Source of the DNA: Branchiostoma floridae
Lineage: Eukaryota; Chordata; Leptocardii; Amphioxiformes; Branchiostomatidae
Assembly (NCBI RefSeq): GCF_000003815.2
Contig: NC_049981.1
Coordinates: 23,155,410-23,219,409 of the forward strand
Direction of reading: 5' to 3'
DNA length: 64,000 nt
Position numbers and translations under genes: made by a program. A model generated the notes under the pieces. It was not told where the DNA came from, did not search any database, and saw only the letters and a list, made by a program, of their open reading frames with translations. Below are positions 34,801 through 45,497 of this stretch, piece after piece (position 1 is the stretch's first letter; each line of letters begins with the position of its first letter).

Positions 34801-34978
34801 AAAAGAGGCAATATTTGCCAACATTGGTGCCTTTACAATCGCGGAAATATCTTTATACTTACATTTCTGTTTTGTCCAGGATTGTTTCAACCTGAACAGT
34901 CAGACCACCTCGGAGCTGGTAAGGACTTCTACGTGGATGGGGCGGTCGTCTGCAACTATCCACTCCACTGTTTTGACG
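31828..34978 (+). CDS. Patatin-like phospholipase, tandem paralogue (gene 2), 3' end missing
   Basis: Exons by eye: 31828-31992, 32721-32871, 33491-33645, 34239-34374, 34880-34978, followed by a donor and then the gap at 35175. Exons 2-4 have the same lengths and phases as in gene 1 (151, 155, 136), and the protein is strongly similar, so the genes are a tandem duplication. Catalytic motifs are present: GGGARG in exon 1, GVSAG in exon 2 and FYVDGA in exon 5, where gene 1 has DGG. Exon 1 has three extra codons (MGSVFAKPMEEKK start) and exon 5 one extra codon. The C-terminal EF-hand part is not visible, and no decay is seen in what is. An intact gene continuing into a compressed gap is more likely than a truncated pseudogene. 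Confidence 0.82.
34583..34790 (+). mobile_element. tRNA-derived SINE in intron 4 of lipase gene 2
   Basis: The polymerase III A box TGGCGTAGCGG (34600-34610) fits the consensus at every fixed position. A B box GCTTTGACTCC (34644-34654) matches 9 of 11 positions at normal spacing. The body carries words such as GGTACCTGACTTCGACTAGGG common in animal SINE bodies. It has no open reading function. Confidence 0.7.
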
Positions 34979-35174
34979 GTAGGTATGACATCAAGTTCTG
35001 TAACTAAAGCAATAAGCTCTATTGTCGTGATGTAGGTACATTGGCAATAAAAAAAAAACTAACGATTGTGCTATGTATTTATATATATATAATAATATGA
35101 TGATATGAAATCTGAAACCACAAATGCCATCTTATGCTATGATCTCATTGGAAAAAGTGGCCATTCGGGTAGGT

Positions 35175-35274
35175 NNNNNNNNNNNNNNNNNNNNNNNNNN
35201 NNNNNNNNNNNNNNNNNNNNNNNNNNNNNNNNNNNNNNNNNNNNNNNNNNNNNNNNNNNNNNNNNNNNNNNNNN
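35175..35274. other. Assembly gap (100 N) between two convergent truncated genes
   Basis: A 100-base placeholder. Lipase gene 2 (+) lacks about six exons and the sialyltransferase (-) lacks its S, III and VS motif exons, and both run towards this gap. The missing sequence must therefore be several kilobases, or the contigs are wrongly joined. Confidence 0.99.
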
Positions 35275-35358
35275 TTAGCAAGCAAAAGTCGTAAGCCAGC
35301 GGTCACTACGGAGGATGATACTCAGGCTAAGGTCTTATGTGACAGGTCTTGGTGTTAC

Positions 35359-38300
35359 CGCTTTTGCAACGTGTCTGATCTTCTGTGATTCCGGGTAGAA
35401 AACGTAGAATGACGTCCTGTTGCCAACATCCGCCAAGTACTTCTCCTCTGTATGGGCGTTGTTCACTCTAAGTGAGTGGAAATGCATGTAACTATGTAAA
35501 TGTAAATGTAAATGTAAATGTAAATGCATGTATCAGTTACGTACATGTATAGGCATGCCATTCGCAGTCTCTTATACTGGATACTACCTGAGACGTCTGA
35601 CTCGATAGAGGCTTAATTTAGTGGTTTGATTCATTTTGTATGAGAATTATAGATTCGTAGGACATGTTTCTATTAGACTCTTTACGATGTAATCTTGCAA
35701 AGGTCACTTGATTTAGAAATAAAGATTTTTAATCACCTGAAGACGTAGTCGTGCGCGTCTATCTCCTTCCCTTTCCCGGACCCTTTCATCTGCCCGCCCG
35801 ACCCCACCACGGCACACCGAACACACTTCTTCCGCGCCCCGCCAAACACATCCGGGCTTCTGATGGCGCTCAGGATCTGCTCTACCCCTGTATGTGCGAC
35901 AAACGACAAATACAATGAAATGACTAGCTGATGATGCTATGAGGCTGTCATCAGTTTGTATCGACGGAACGGAACAGAAAGTATTGCCAAAGTGATGACA
36001 TTTCAGCACTAAGGACATATACATGTATAGGAACCATTGTACTTGTTCTTGGTGCTGAAATGTCATCACGTTGGCGAAACTTTCTGTTTTATTGAAGACC
36101 GACTTTTCGGGCTCCGATGTTTTGCCATTGTGAAAGGTACTTTACGCGAACTACGGTTAGTGACGTCCCTCGGACATGACGTTGAATAGAGGCCCGTGTT
36201 TGAGGAAAGCCGCACCTCGAGCACAATTCACCATACTTTTCGAGAAGAGTAGGGTTCCTTTCTGGTGTGAATAGATCAATCATTACTCTTCAGTACAAAC
36301 CTGGCGTGCTACGCCACAAGGCGTATTGTTGGGTTTGCAATGCAAACAAAAATGCAGTGTACGTAGCTGAAATGAACCATATGCCGCCACCAAGGACGTA
36401 AGCAAGCCATATCTGACGATGTGTGGAATAGAATATGAATGACAGCTGCATATTTACTCACATGTTTTGTTTTCCCTGCGGTACCCGAATGGCAGGGAGA
36501 ATTTCTCGGTCAGATGGCGGTAGCTCTCCACTTCCAAGTCAGTCTTGTCCATGAACAATTTGACGTCCTCTTTAAAACGACCGTTAAACCAAGATGACGT
36601 CATCTCTAAGTTCCTGAGGCTTGTGGGGCATTTCTGCATGGGAGGGGAGTACGGAATTGAGTAGTTGACAATTATTTAGCTAGAATATTCTATCCTGAAC
36701 TAGTGATGTACCGATAGAGACGACTTTATCTACAACAGCTATGGGTAAATTCTGACTTATAGAGGTTAGGGTGTACGACGGGTGATCGAAAACTTTTGAG
36801 TCTCACCCAGAAAAAAGATGTGAGACTCAAATTTCGATGCATAAGTATTCATTACGAAGCCTTTAACTGAATGTTAAAGCAAATTTCAATCATTGTGATC
36901 ATTACCTTACAGGTGACACCCTTTTGAAAATCAGTCATGTTAGGTGAGAGAGAAGGACAATGGAGATGCGAATTAAGAAAGTTATAATCATCTACCACCC
37001 GTTTTATCAAAATACTTCTTAGCTCTTATAAGGTTGATATTCCAGTGTTAAAAGTGATACGCGGCTAATATCACGAGTGGTTGTATCTCCTTGCTTGTAC
37101 TACTCACCGACGGTTTGTACATGATGTCCCTGGCGAAAGGCAGGTCGTGAAATCTCCACGTTCTATCGATCCGTGGCAAAATGTTGCCCAACGCGCGATC
37201 CGAAATGACGTCACCTACGTCCTCCTCATACTCGGTCCCCTCCCTCAGCACCCTCTCCACCCGAGCCAGCGTGACGTCATAGTTCTCCCCGACTTCCACC
37301 CCCTCGTGGATGACGCTGATGACGTCATCTAGCTGTCCTCCAATCAGAAACTGGGACTCTATCGTCGCGTTCAACATCTTTGTGATGCCCTGAAGGACAG
37401 TTGCCTCCGTGTCTTCCCTCCTGGTGATTATGTATTGGATGATGTTTTCAAGAATTTCGGCAGAAGGATTGTTCACTGCGAAGTCGTCTTGGTCGATTAG
37501 CGACACCAAGTGGTGAAGGTTTTCGAAAGCAGTTTGTTTGATGAGAGGGGTGGGAGTGGGTCTGTGTTTGAGCTGAAGGTTGAAGAACAGCGAATTTCTG
37601 TGGAAGGAAATATTTCTTTCGGATGGTCATGGTGCAATATTTTAGCAGTATGTAAGTACCTATTCCCCAAGCAGAGCTTGGCTTGCGGGCGGGGATAACC
37701 TCTGCTTGGAGAAAAGTAAGTACCTGCCAGACATGCCAACGTAGCCATTCACTATACGTAACGTTATGTACTCTAAACAAATATAGAGTTATGGTCCGTG
37801 TACGTTAGCGGTCGAACATCAGATTGAGAATAAAGCATGACACTTTTCCGTTAGTTAGTACGTATTTAGCACACTCCAAGCAGAGGTTGATGAGTAAAAA
37901 CGTGACCTTTTTTAGTTTCTCATGAATAGATAAAGGTTCAAACAAACAAACAAAATATGTCGTCTTTTTCTGTCGCTATTTCGTGTAATAATGCAGCTTT
38001 CATATGGCTCGTATACTTAAGCCAAGTACACCGGGCCATCCAACTGTCTCGATGAGTGTGTTGGGGGTTCTTTTACATGCTGATGTTTGACGTTTGAAGT
38101 TTGACGTTTGAAGCTTAGGCCCGTGTAAAATAAAGTGTGCTTTTGAAGCTTTTCTATGTCTATTCTTTGGTTTGCGAATCTAAAGTGAGAAAGTTGTAGA
38201 AATGCGCGCAAAATCACACCTAAACACTGCAGACATCTGCTCGGAGACCACATATCTTGCCCTTATCACGTATGGCAGACATGGCAGACAATAATGTGAC

Positions 38301-38797
38301 AGCGACGTCTGTCGTAAATATGAAGTACTGCAGACCCTCTTCTTGTGTCTAAACCTGACATTCAGACAAACCAAGACAAACTAACAGTCTATGTGACTAG
38401 TTTCGTGTTAATACAAATGTATTTGTAGAGATTTAGCCCTTAATGATATATTGTGAATCTTTTGCGTCCGAAAAAAGTCCTGCGGTCCATTTTTCTTGGA
38501 TTTTTATTACAGGTCGTTGTCATAGTCAATATCAAAACGCCCTCAATACTCCATGATTGCTGTAAGACTACTAATGACTTTCTATTCATATGTACGTATA
38601 TGTCACTTGAAAATGTCGAACAAAAATATGCACCACCCAATATAGAACTTAGAAGTACCGTGAAATCTCACATACCTTTCCTGGACTCTCACCGCAGTCG
38701 TCACTTCTTCGTACACTATAAACAGCAGCGACAAAACTGCCACTGTCCAGAGCACAGTTTTCAGGACTTTGGTTTTCCTGAGCAGTCTCAGCCCCAT
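35359..38797 (-). CDS. Sialyltransferase (GT29, ST6GalNAc-like), 5' part of gene A
   Basis: Exons on the minus strand: 38676-38797 (ATG), 37108-37597, 36462-36633, 35737-35887 and about 35359-35467 (its donor is uncertain). All acceptors and donors fit and phases agree. It encodes a short basic cytosolic tail, one membrane anchor at residues about 14-29 ([15 protein letters not shown]) and a long stem (exon 2), typical of type II Golgi enzymes. The catalytic domain begins near [10 protein letters not shown]. The sialyl motif L is clear: CAVVGSGG…[12 protein letters not shown], split by the exon 4/5 intron, followed by [15 protein letters not shown]. Motif L binds CMP-sialic acid. The S, III and VS motifs are not present downstream and should lie in the 35175-35274 gap. 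Subfamily is by resemblance only. Confidence 0.82.
36100..36350 (+). mobile_element. SINE body with conserved core, in an intron of sialyltransferase gene A
   Basis: Contains GACGTCCCTCGGACATGACG, GAGGCCCGTGTTTGAGG, GCCGCACCTCGAGCAC and GAGTAGGGTTCCTTTCTGG in the same order as 52870-53125 and partly as in the tail of the 5S SINE at 14801. This is a shared SINE core; no polymerase III head is recognisable. Confidence 0.6.
37665..37715. repeat. Short foldback with CCAAGCAGAGCTT/CCTCTGCTTGG ends
   Basis: CCCCAAGCAGAGCTTGG on the left and AACCTCTGCTTGGAGAAA on the right enclose a short GC-rich loop. It lies in intron 1 of sialyltransferase gene A and belongs to a dispersed family in this window. 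Confidence 0.5.
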
Positions 38798-39884
38798 ATG
38801 GATAGTTGTGTTGCCACGCGGAATGTAAAAATCAACGCAATAAAGTCTACAAATGTTCAGGATATTTTGACCTCTGACAGTCTCTGTCTGGCATCCATAT
38901 TGTTTTAGTCAGCAATGCCCGGCAGTGCATGTTTATGTATGGATGTCACCTTTTCTGCCTCAAATTTTCTTCTGTATTACTTTAAGTAAAGTAAAAAAGT
39001 AAACGTTAGCCGTTTCAGTCTAACGAATTCGGGTTTGATCAAGATGAACTATTAGGTTTCAAGAATATTGTTGACGAACTGTTGACGAAACCATTTATCG
39101 CCCTCTTGCCCAGAGTGATGCTACTATTAACTATGGTAGAACCAGTCTGTCCACTCCGCAAGCAAATTATGACATGAACAATGACGTAAAAAAGGGTCGG
39201 AGTTAAACAGAAGAACGCTACACGAAATTTGGGCCAAACGGGAAAATGTTATTCGTGACATTCGCGTGGCCCTTGCCTATCCAATACAGATACAGGGCAT
39301 CTTCTCTGGATAATTTTAAAGAGCGCTTGCAGATAGATGTGTAAAAGTATGAAGGGTCGTTCAGTGTAATATAACCAGCTGCTGCCGCGCCGCGTGCCTG
39401 CGAAGCTGGTGTGTTACGTCGAAGGACGGTTATACCGGCTACATAGATACTAGTACAGAATCCCTGACCACCCGAGTAGTGGTATAACATGGCGTTTATT
39501 CATTGACATTGTTTTATTCATATATATTTCTAACCAACCTATTAACTATTGTTGCATACTAGTAGTATTTGACGTATAGTGTGCAGACTATCTTATGTAA
39601 AAACTCGCTTCCACATATAAACATATCGTCCTGTTTTGAAATTAACGTACAAATCAACAAAGCTGGAGACGAAAGTTTTCTAGTATTTGTCTTCTTGTTG
39701 GCAGTGTACACGCAAATAAAACATATCTACACGTATTACTGTAATAAGATCGTAAATGTTGCCCCCGTTCCGCTGTGAGGAGCCCAGTAGCCAATCAGTT
39801 AACATGTACAATCAGCTCATCATAGTCCCTTCCTCCTCTTCTCCTAAAGCCCCCTCCCCCACAGTAATCCTTGTGGCAAAGACT
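38798..39884. other. Upstream region of sialyltransferase gene A
   Basis: No TATA box or other promoter element can be assigned with confidence. A segment at about 39300-39410 (minus strand) is homologous to about 48180-48290 (plus strand): both contain CGGCGCGGCAGCAGCTGGTT and CATCTATCTGCAAGCG, a dispersed repeat of unknown type. Confidence 0.4.
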
Positions 39885-40105
39885 GTAACACTAGCTTACC
39901 TTTATCCGTGGGGTAACCTATATCTGTTGTTTTTAAAAAATAGGTGTATTTAGGGATATCAAGTCGACGGACGATGTTTCACATTTCAGTATGTTCAAAA
40001 TATTACAGTTTAAAACCACCACCTGTCGACTTGATATCCCCAAATGCCCTGTTGTAACATTAACGGGTATAGGTTACCCCACGAATAAAGGTGAACGAAC
40101 GTTAC
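39885..40105. repeat. Inverted-repeat element (about 220 bp)
   Basis: The left end GTAACACTAGCTTACCTTTA matches the inverted right end GTAACGTTCGTTCACCTTTA, and GTGGGGTAACCTATA is mirrored inside. An inner pair TTTAGGGATATCAAGTCGAC / GTCGACTTGATATCCCCAAA also forms a hairpin. Relatives occur at about 29380 and 33360-33450. Confidence 0.7.
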
Positions 40106-40429
40106 CAACAAGATGCAGAAATGACAGTCCTCGGAGCAAATGGCACTTCCATATATTCGAGCCTTTCAGCGTTATTTTCCGGGGATGTACACTGTAAAAC
40201 CTGTCCGATAGCCTGCTGGATTCAGACAGTGTTCGCTTTGTCAGTCAGTCGTTGGTTCAACTCCCAGTCAGTGCAGGATCAATGGCTTCAGAATGGTACA
40301 CAATGCCACAGACTGCTTTCTTAGTCTAATACTAACTGTTAGCACCGTTGTGAGAGAAAATGCATGTCCACGTCAAGATCAATAGATACGGAATTGGGCG
40401 CAGCCCTAGACGCCGGAAAGATTTTACTT

Positions 40430-40690
40430 ACTAACTAATACACTTGAAACCAGGCTGTCACAGTGTCGCCTGAAGACGTCCCTTTTCAATACTTTATCAT
40501 TTCTGAACAGACCATGAATGAATGAATAGATATTCCGAGAGCCCATAACTCATTATCAGACTCATTATCAGACTATTTGATACCAGTTGATGTCACAGTG
40601 TCACCTGAAGAGCTCCTGTCCATAATTTGTCGTTTTTAACAGACCATGTATGAATGAATACATATTCCAAAAGTCCATAACTGCGGCTGG
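40430..40690. repeat. Two copies of a segment of about 100 bp next to the terminal-exon copies
   Basis: GTCACAGTGTCGCCTGAAGA…CAGACCATGAATGAATG (from about 40456) recurs at about 40591-40690. The second copy is preceded by TTTGATACCAGTTGATG, matching the last codons of the sialyltransferase terminal exon, so it may be the relic of a fourth exon copy. Confidence 0.5.
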
Positions 40691-40710
40691 GAGTATATTT
40701 CCACCCGTTG

Positions 40711-40780
40711 TCAGTCTCTTTGATACCAGTTGATGACTCCTCTGAGCTCTCTCTCGTTGTCGTAAAAACGGGCACAATAT
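40711..40780 (-). pseudogene. Shortened copy of the sialyltransferase terminal exon
   Basis: A minus-strand frame follows an acceptor (GCATTCCAG), has the same phase as the complete copies and ends with the GVINWYQRD-stop tail. It lacks the HYYD motif III and has Arg where the VS histidine should be, so a protein ending with it should be inactive. It derives from the copy at 40928-41069 or a shared ancestor by deletions. Confidence 0.6.
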
Positions 40781-40927
40781 CTGGAATGCAGCGAAAATTT
40801 ATAGAATACACTACGAATTCTCAGGAATAGAAAATAATTTTCATTCTGACGGCATTCCGGCTCATTCTTGCTCTCGTGTGAAGGGGCCTTAACTGAGGCT
40901 GTAACGTATATTTCCACTCCGAGGTTG

Positions 40928-41069
40928 TCAGTCTCTTTGATACCAGTTGATGACTCCCTCCCGACTGAGCCGCGTCCACAGCTCTCTCTCGTTGTTGTAG
41001 TCGTGGCAGGCGCCTCTCCACGGTTTGCTGACGTTGAACTTGTTCTTATCGTAATAGTGAAGGGTGTAA
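40928..41069 (-). CDS. Second intact copy of the sialyltransferase terminal exon
   Basis: It follows an acceptor CTTCACAG, keeps the one-base phase of the exon at 42806-42953, and encodes motif III (LHYYDKN) and motif VS (HDYNNE, the His-x4-Glu pattern) before GVINWYQRD and a TGA stop. It differs from the 42.8-kb exon at many residues but keeps all signature positions. No S-motif exon lies between it and 42806, so it is either an alternative last exon of gene B or an orphan from exon duplication. Confidence 0.65.
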
Positions 41070-41199
41070 CTGTGAAGGGAGGAAATAGGAGAATTTATAA
41101 CAGTAGACAACAAGGTGGCCGACCCATGACGTCACAAGTCAATATGGCGGCGTCTAGCACGTCGAGGGTAAAACAGAACAATTTTTTGTCAACTGCGTG

Positions 41200-41332
41200 A
41201 ATCTCCAAGCAAATATTGGACTGCTAAATCGTTGCATTTTCAAGCTGCCGTTTTTTAGGAGAAAGTGTGACAAAGAGAATGTCAGCTATGAAGACATAGG
41301 GATTTAGCCCCCAACATCTGCTTGGAGATTAC
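41200..41332. repeat. Foldback repeat with ATCTCCAAGCA ends
   Basis: AATCTCCAAGCAAATATTGG on the left and CATCTGCTTGGAGATT on the right. Same dispersed family as 14190 and 27650. Confidence 0.55.
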
Positions 41333-41369
41333 TTAGGTGTTACTACTTACATTGTGTGCGCATTTCAAA

Positions 41370-41690
41370 CCCACCTCTGCCAAAGCCTTCATAATCCAAA
41401 GACCCTGCTAAAGCCTTTCCAACATCTGCTAATAAACCTTTATCATAAACATCTGCTAAAACCTTCACAAACCTCTGCTACAACATCTACAAAACGCTGC
41501 AAAAATAACTTTAAGTATCTGCTAAAGCCATCACAAACATCTGCTATTATATAAAAGCCTTCACAAGCATCTACTAAAGCCTTTACAGACCTCTGCTAAA
41601 GCCTTTGCAAAGCTCTCGTAAACCCTTTACAAGTTTCTGTTAAGGCCCTTTCAAGCATCTGCTAGTGCCTTAACAAGCCTGCTAATGAAT
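41370..41690 (+). repeat. Degenerate minisatellite, CTGCTAAAGCCTTCACAAAC type
   Basis: About 15 imperfect units of 20-24 bases. A related array lies at about 43085-43420, on the other side of the gene B terminal exon. Confidence 0.75.
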
Positions 41691-42805
41691 ATCAATATTA
41701 TGAATAACCTAGCTTACTATGACATGGTCCTCAGTATACATACATGGTGCCATCCCAGTGTACAGTCACTCAGTCTCCTGGCCTTGAAAGCGACGTGGAA
41801 GAGACAATTCTCGAAAAGAACATATAACCTATACATATTCCTCCACTAGAGTGAGAGAATGGGCACTCTAAATGTAAGAAAACGATGCTTAAGACGGTAA
41901 ATTTCTTTAAAAGAAATGAAATGTTTTCATTTTGGACATAGGTGTTCATCTGTGATCACGAAGTCGCCATCTTCCTTGTAAGACCCTTGTAACTTTCATG
42001 GCGAGATAATTCGAAGAAGCAGGAGGCTGGCGTGCAGTTGAATTCGGTGTCGTTTTATGGAGTAAAAGTTTAGTTTAATGGAACTACATAAACAAGGAGT
42101 AAGCTTAGCACTACGTTTTGCTATGAAAATACATCCTGTGGCATCTGTTTTACGAGATTTTTGCCATTGCGTCATTGACTCTATCTACACGAGATCGCAT
42201 AATTAGGTAATTGTGTATATGATTCTGAATTACGTCGCACTAATCATAAAGAAGATAAGATACACTAAAAGTTGTCAAAAAAACTCAAATGCGTCAGAAG
42301 TAAAAATGAAAGTGCATTTCTTCAGGGTCTCCCAAAATGACAGCTCGGGTACTTCCATGAATGTAGCTTTATCGTTATTTGCAGAAATAATACATAATGC
42401 ATCTTTACATTGAAGATCGCTATGGAATTTCTTTTCCTTGCAGAGTCTATTTTCCCACATGAAACACTAAAAAGCAACAGTTGCAGACAAAAACAAAATG
42501 ATAACCTCTTCATGGTTTACCCTAACTACTGCTCCGTACATTCTGACTCAAAAACATTTATATACATGGCAACCAGCCCATGTCCTGCCACTTGCTAAAT
42601 TATGTAATCGAACACCACAGGTGTCTGTTACAACTTCAGTAACCATGGTGACAAACGTCTAGTCTAGGTCATTGACCTTGATTGTTTGGAGAAGAAAAAG
42701 AAGAAACGGAGCAAATACAACTGAAGATGTTTCCCTTCCGTGCAGGTAAACGCAATGATAGATGGCTGCAAAGCAACGTCAGTTCAACTTTTCCGCGATC
42801 GGGCG

Positions 42806-44223
42806 TCATTCTCTTTGATACCAGTAAATGATCCCTTCTTTGCTGAGATGTTTCCACATTTCTCTCTCGTTGTCATAATCGTGACACGACGTAAAGTTCT
42901 GCCAGGGCTTGCTGGCGTTGAACACGTTCTTATCGTAGTAGTGCAGAGTGTAACTGTGGAGTGAATGGACGGTAGATAACATGTAGGGGGCTGACGACAT
43001 GGTAAGGGCAACTACGAAGGCCCAGACCGACACCGCGATGGATCTTTGCTACACCGTCACCAAGCTTCTTCCATAAAAGTTTCCAGGCCACTGCCGAACC
43101 AGCCCCTGACAACGCCTTTGCAAGCCTCTGCAAAAACCCTTTACGAGCCTTATCATCAGCCTTTACAATCCACTGCCACACCAAGTCTAAAGCTCTGCTT
43201 TTGAAGCCATTACGAACCTGTGCTAAGGACTACAAGCCTCTGCTTAATCCTTAACGAACCTCTGCCAAAGCCATTACAAGCCGCCAAAGCCATTACAAAC
43301 TTCTGCTGAAGTCACTACAAGCCGCCCGCACACCCTTTTCAACCCCATGCTACAGCCACTCCAAACTCTGTTAGAACACTATCCAAGCCTCCTATCCGTC
43401 CAAACCCTTGGCACTTTCTCTAAGAAGCCATAGAAGTAATATCATACGATGCTTAAGACTATATCAGCAGTACGAATGCCATGTTTTCCTCACCGTGTGT
43501 CGTACCCGTACCCGTACAGCCCCACGTAGTCGCACAGCTGTATGGCTATGAAGGCCGTCATGGCGCCCGTAGTCGGTCTCGCCCCGGTGGCGTTGAGAAA
43601 ATTGGCGTAGATGTAGCGCATGAAGTCTGGGTGGAGCATTTTTACGTTGGTTGCGTTAAGATCCGGCTCTTTGGGTTTCCTGTAATAACAGATGTTTTCT
43701 CTTGTTAGTCATAAACAATTGATTAAGAGACCTTTCTCTGAATACATCATACACCATACTTGCGGTATTGATAGAAAATACAAAATGTACAACACATTTC
43801 GGGTCGTGGGTTATTGGTAGAGGCTCAAATTATCACATTGTAGATGTGTGGATAAAGTGTTGAAAGTAAGAAAAGTAGCGAAACGGGAAGTGATCAATGG
43901 TCACATGTAATGTTAGGCAAAACTTTCTTATGGATAATAAACTACAATTAAAAAGGACATATAACTGTATATCTATATGGTGGTATGAGCTATTTGAACT
44001 CGTCAGTTCAGTTCATACTCTGAATGGAGGTTGTCGAACTCTTGTTTGTGATAACATAACGCAAACTGGGGACGTATTTATAAATATGGAGAAAAATCCA
44101 AATGTCTTACCAGCATTTGGACATGTTTTTGCAGTAAGGCGGCGCGATCTTCCCGTACAGCAGCTTGTTGGCCAGGTAGTGCAGGTCCCACTTCTTGAAG
44201 GGGGCGAACACTCGCACTGGGTT
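42806..44223 (-). CDS. Sialyltransferase (GT29, ST6GalNAc-like), 3' part of gene B
   Basis: Three minus-strand exons: 44111-44223, 43494-43679 and 42806-42953 (TGA stop). Junctions are canonical and phases match. The first encodes NPVRVFAPFKKWDLHYLANK. The second has the sialyl motif S (HPDFMRYIYANFLNATGARP, then TTGAMTAFIAIQLCD and YGYGYD). The third carries motif III (LHYYDKN) and motif VS (HDYDNE), ending IIYWYQRE. Together they complete a CMP-sialic-acid-dependent transferase C-terminus acting in the Golgi lumen. The anchor and L-motif exons should lie upstream (higher coordinates), probably in the 44653-44752 gap, and none is recognised beyond. An alternative is that these exons really belong to gene A and the assembly is misordered. 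Confidence 0.8.
43085..43420 (+). repeat. Degenerate minisatellite, second array
   Basis: Imperfect units such as CCTCTGCCAAAGCCATTACAA with a period of about 20-25, related to the 41370-41690 array. It lies in the last intron of sialyltransferase gene B. Confidence 0.7.
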
Positions 44224-44652
44224 CTGAGACATCGAAAGCAAAATCTTACAACGTCTTTTTTTCAACTGATGAACAATTTTCAAATGCACATGGGATAGCT
44301 GTTGTGAAAAAAGGTGTTTTTTTTATTGTTTTGTCAAATCAAGCTACTAGTAACACTCTCTAAGTAAACTTAATATGTATATATAGCAATTCCTTTTTCA
44401 CAGGATGAATCCATAAATGAATTATGTTCTTATGTGTTTTATGTAATTATGGTAAAGCCTGACATGTGTAATAAGGTGGAAATTCGGGTGAATGTGTGTT
44501 TGCCAGCGAGAACCTTACTCAATAAAACATTGAACATTGAAACATGAATAAATCGTTGTAACGTTACAGCAATTCTTAATCTGCATTATGCCTATCTACT
44601 TAGAAATCTATCTACTTATCTGCCTTAGAAATAGTATCAAAGCTGGCAAGGG

Positions 44653-44752
44653 NNNNNNNNNNNNNNNNNNNNNNNNNNNNNNNNNNNNNNNNNNNNNNNN
44701 NNNNNNNNNNNNNNNNNNNNNNNNNNNNNNNNNNNNNNNNNNNNNNNNNNNN
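44653..44752. other. Assembly gap (100 N)
   Basis: Placeholder gap upstream of the visible exons of sialyltransferase gene B. A single ambiguous base also occurs at 44859. Confidence 0.99.
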
Positions 44753-45299
44753 ACTATGATATTCAAGTGTTGAAAGTAATGCACACTTTGTTTGAAATTC
44801 CCGAAGTCCAAATGTAAGAGTTCGCTATGCGCTTTCCGAAGGGTTCCAATAAGGGTGANTCGAAATGTACAGCACCCATGACGCTCCACCGTTGTTCTAC
44901 GGGGAAACAAAGATTATTCGTGCAAAACAAAAGACAAGTAAATATAGTGAGTTGGTTTTGTTCAGATATGACATATCATGAGTGGTCACTCAATGCAGCA
45001 ATTTTAGATCTGATGTTGATTACAATTTGAACTTTTGTGTCTAAATCTTGTCATTCCATCTGCGCCATTCGTCTGAACAGCATCAGATTGATACTCTAGC
45101 CCTGCAGTCTCGGTCCAACCTGCTAGAGGTCTCTCCTGCACAATACTCTCAGGCCTTATTCTTGTACAACCATCTTGCCACAGTGGAGGTCAAGAAAAAA
45201 GTGAAATGAGGCAACCTAACGTTACCACTGATCAGACAAAAAAAAAGAAAAAAAGAATGAGTGACTGATTGTGTATTCTAGTACATTATACGGTCCCCT

Positions 45300-45497
45300 A
45301 TCCATCCTACAAACACTATGAGACTGTCCCGTCCCATCTACCAGCAGATCAGGCCTGCAGTATGAAGATGAAGATGACTGCGTTTCCACAGTAATCTCAT
45401 CAGTGGAGACGGTTGGGTCCTCCTCAGGAGGAAACATCGCATCAGGACCGGCAATTATCCGTGTGGTGTCAATTTCACTTCCTGATGCTGGCCAAGC
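45300..45497 (-). CDS. Possible exon of unknown gene (low confidence)
   Basis: An open minus-strand stretch after a pyrimidine-rich AG (about 45498) encodes a Ser/Thr/Glu-rich segment containing EEDPTVSTDEITVETQSSSS. Another candidate exon of 48 bases (46223-46270, minus) has a good acceptor TTTCTCCAG and donor GTGCGT and encodes SDSLPKREASRSSLSK. The two could belong to one gene, but neither is homologous to anything I recognise and both may be chance. Confidence 0.25.
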
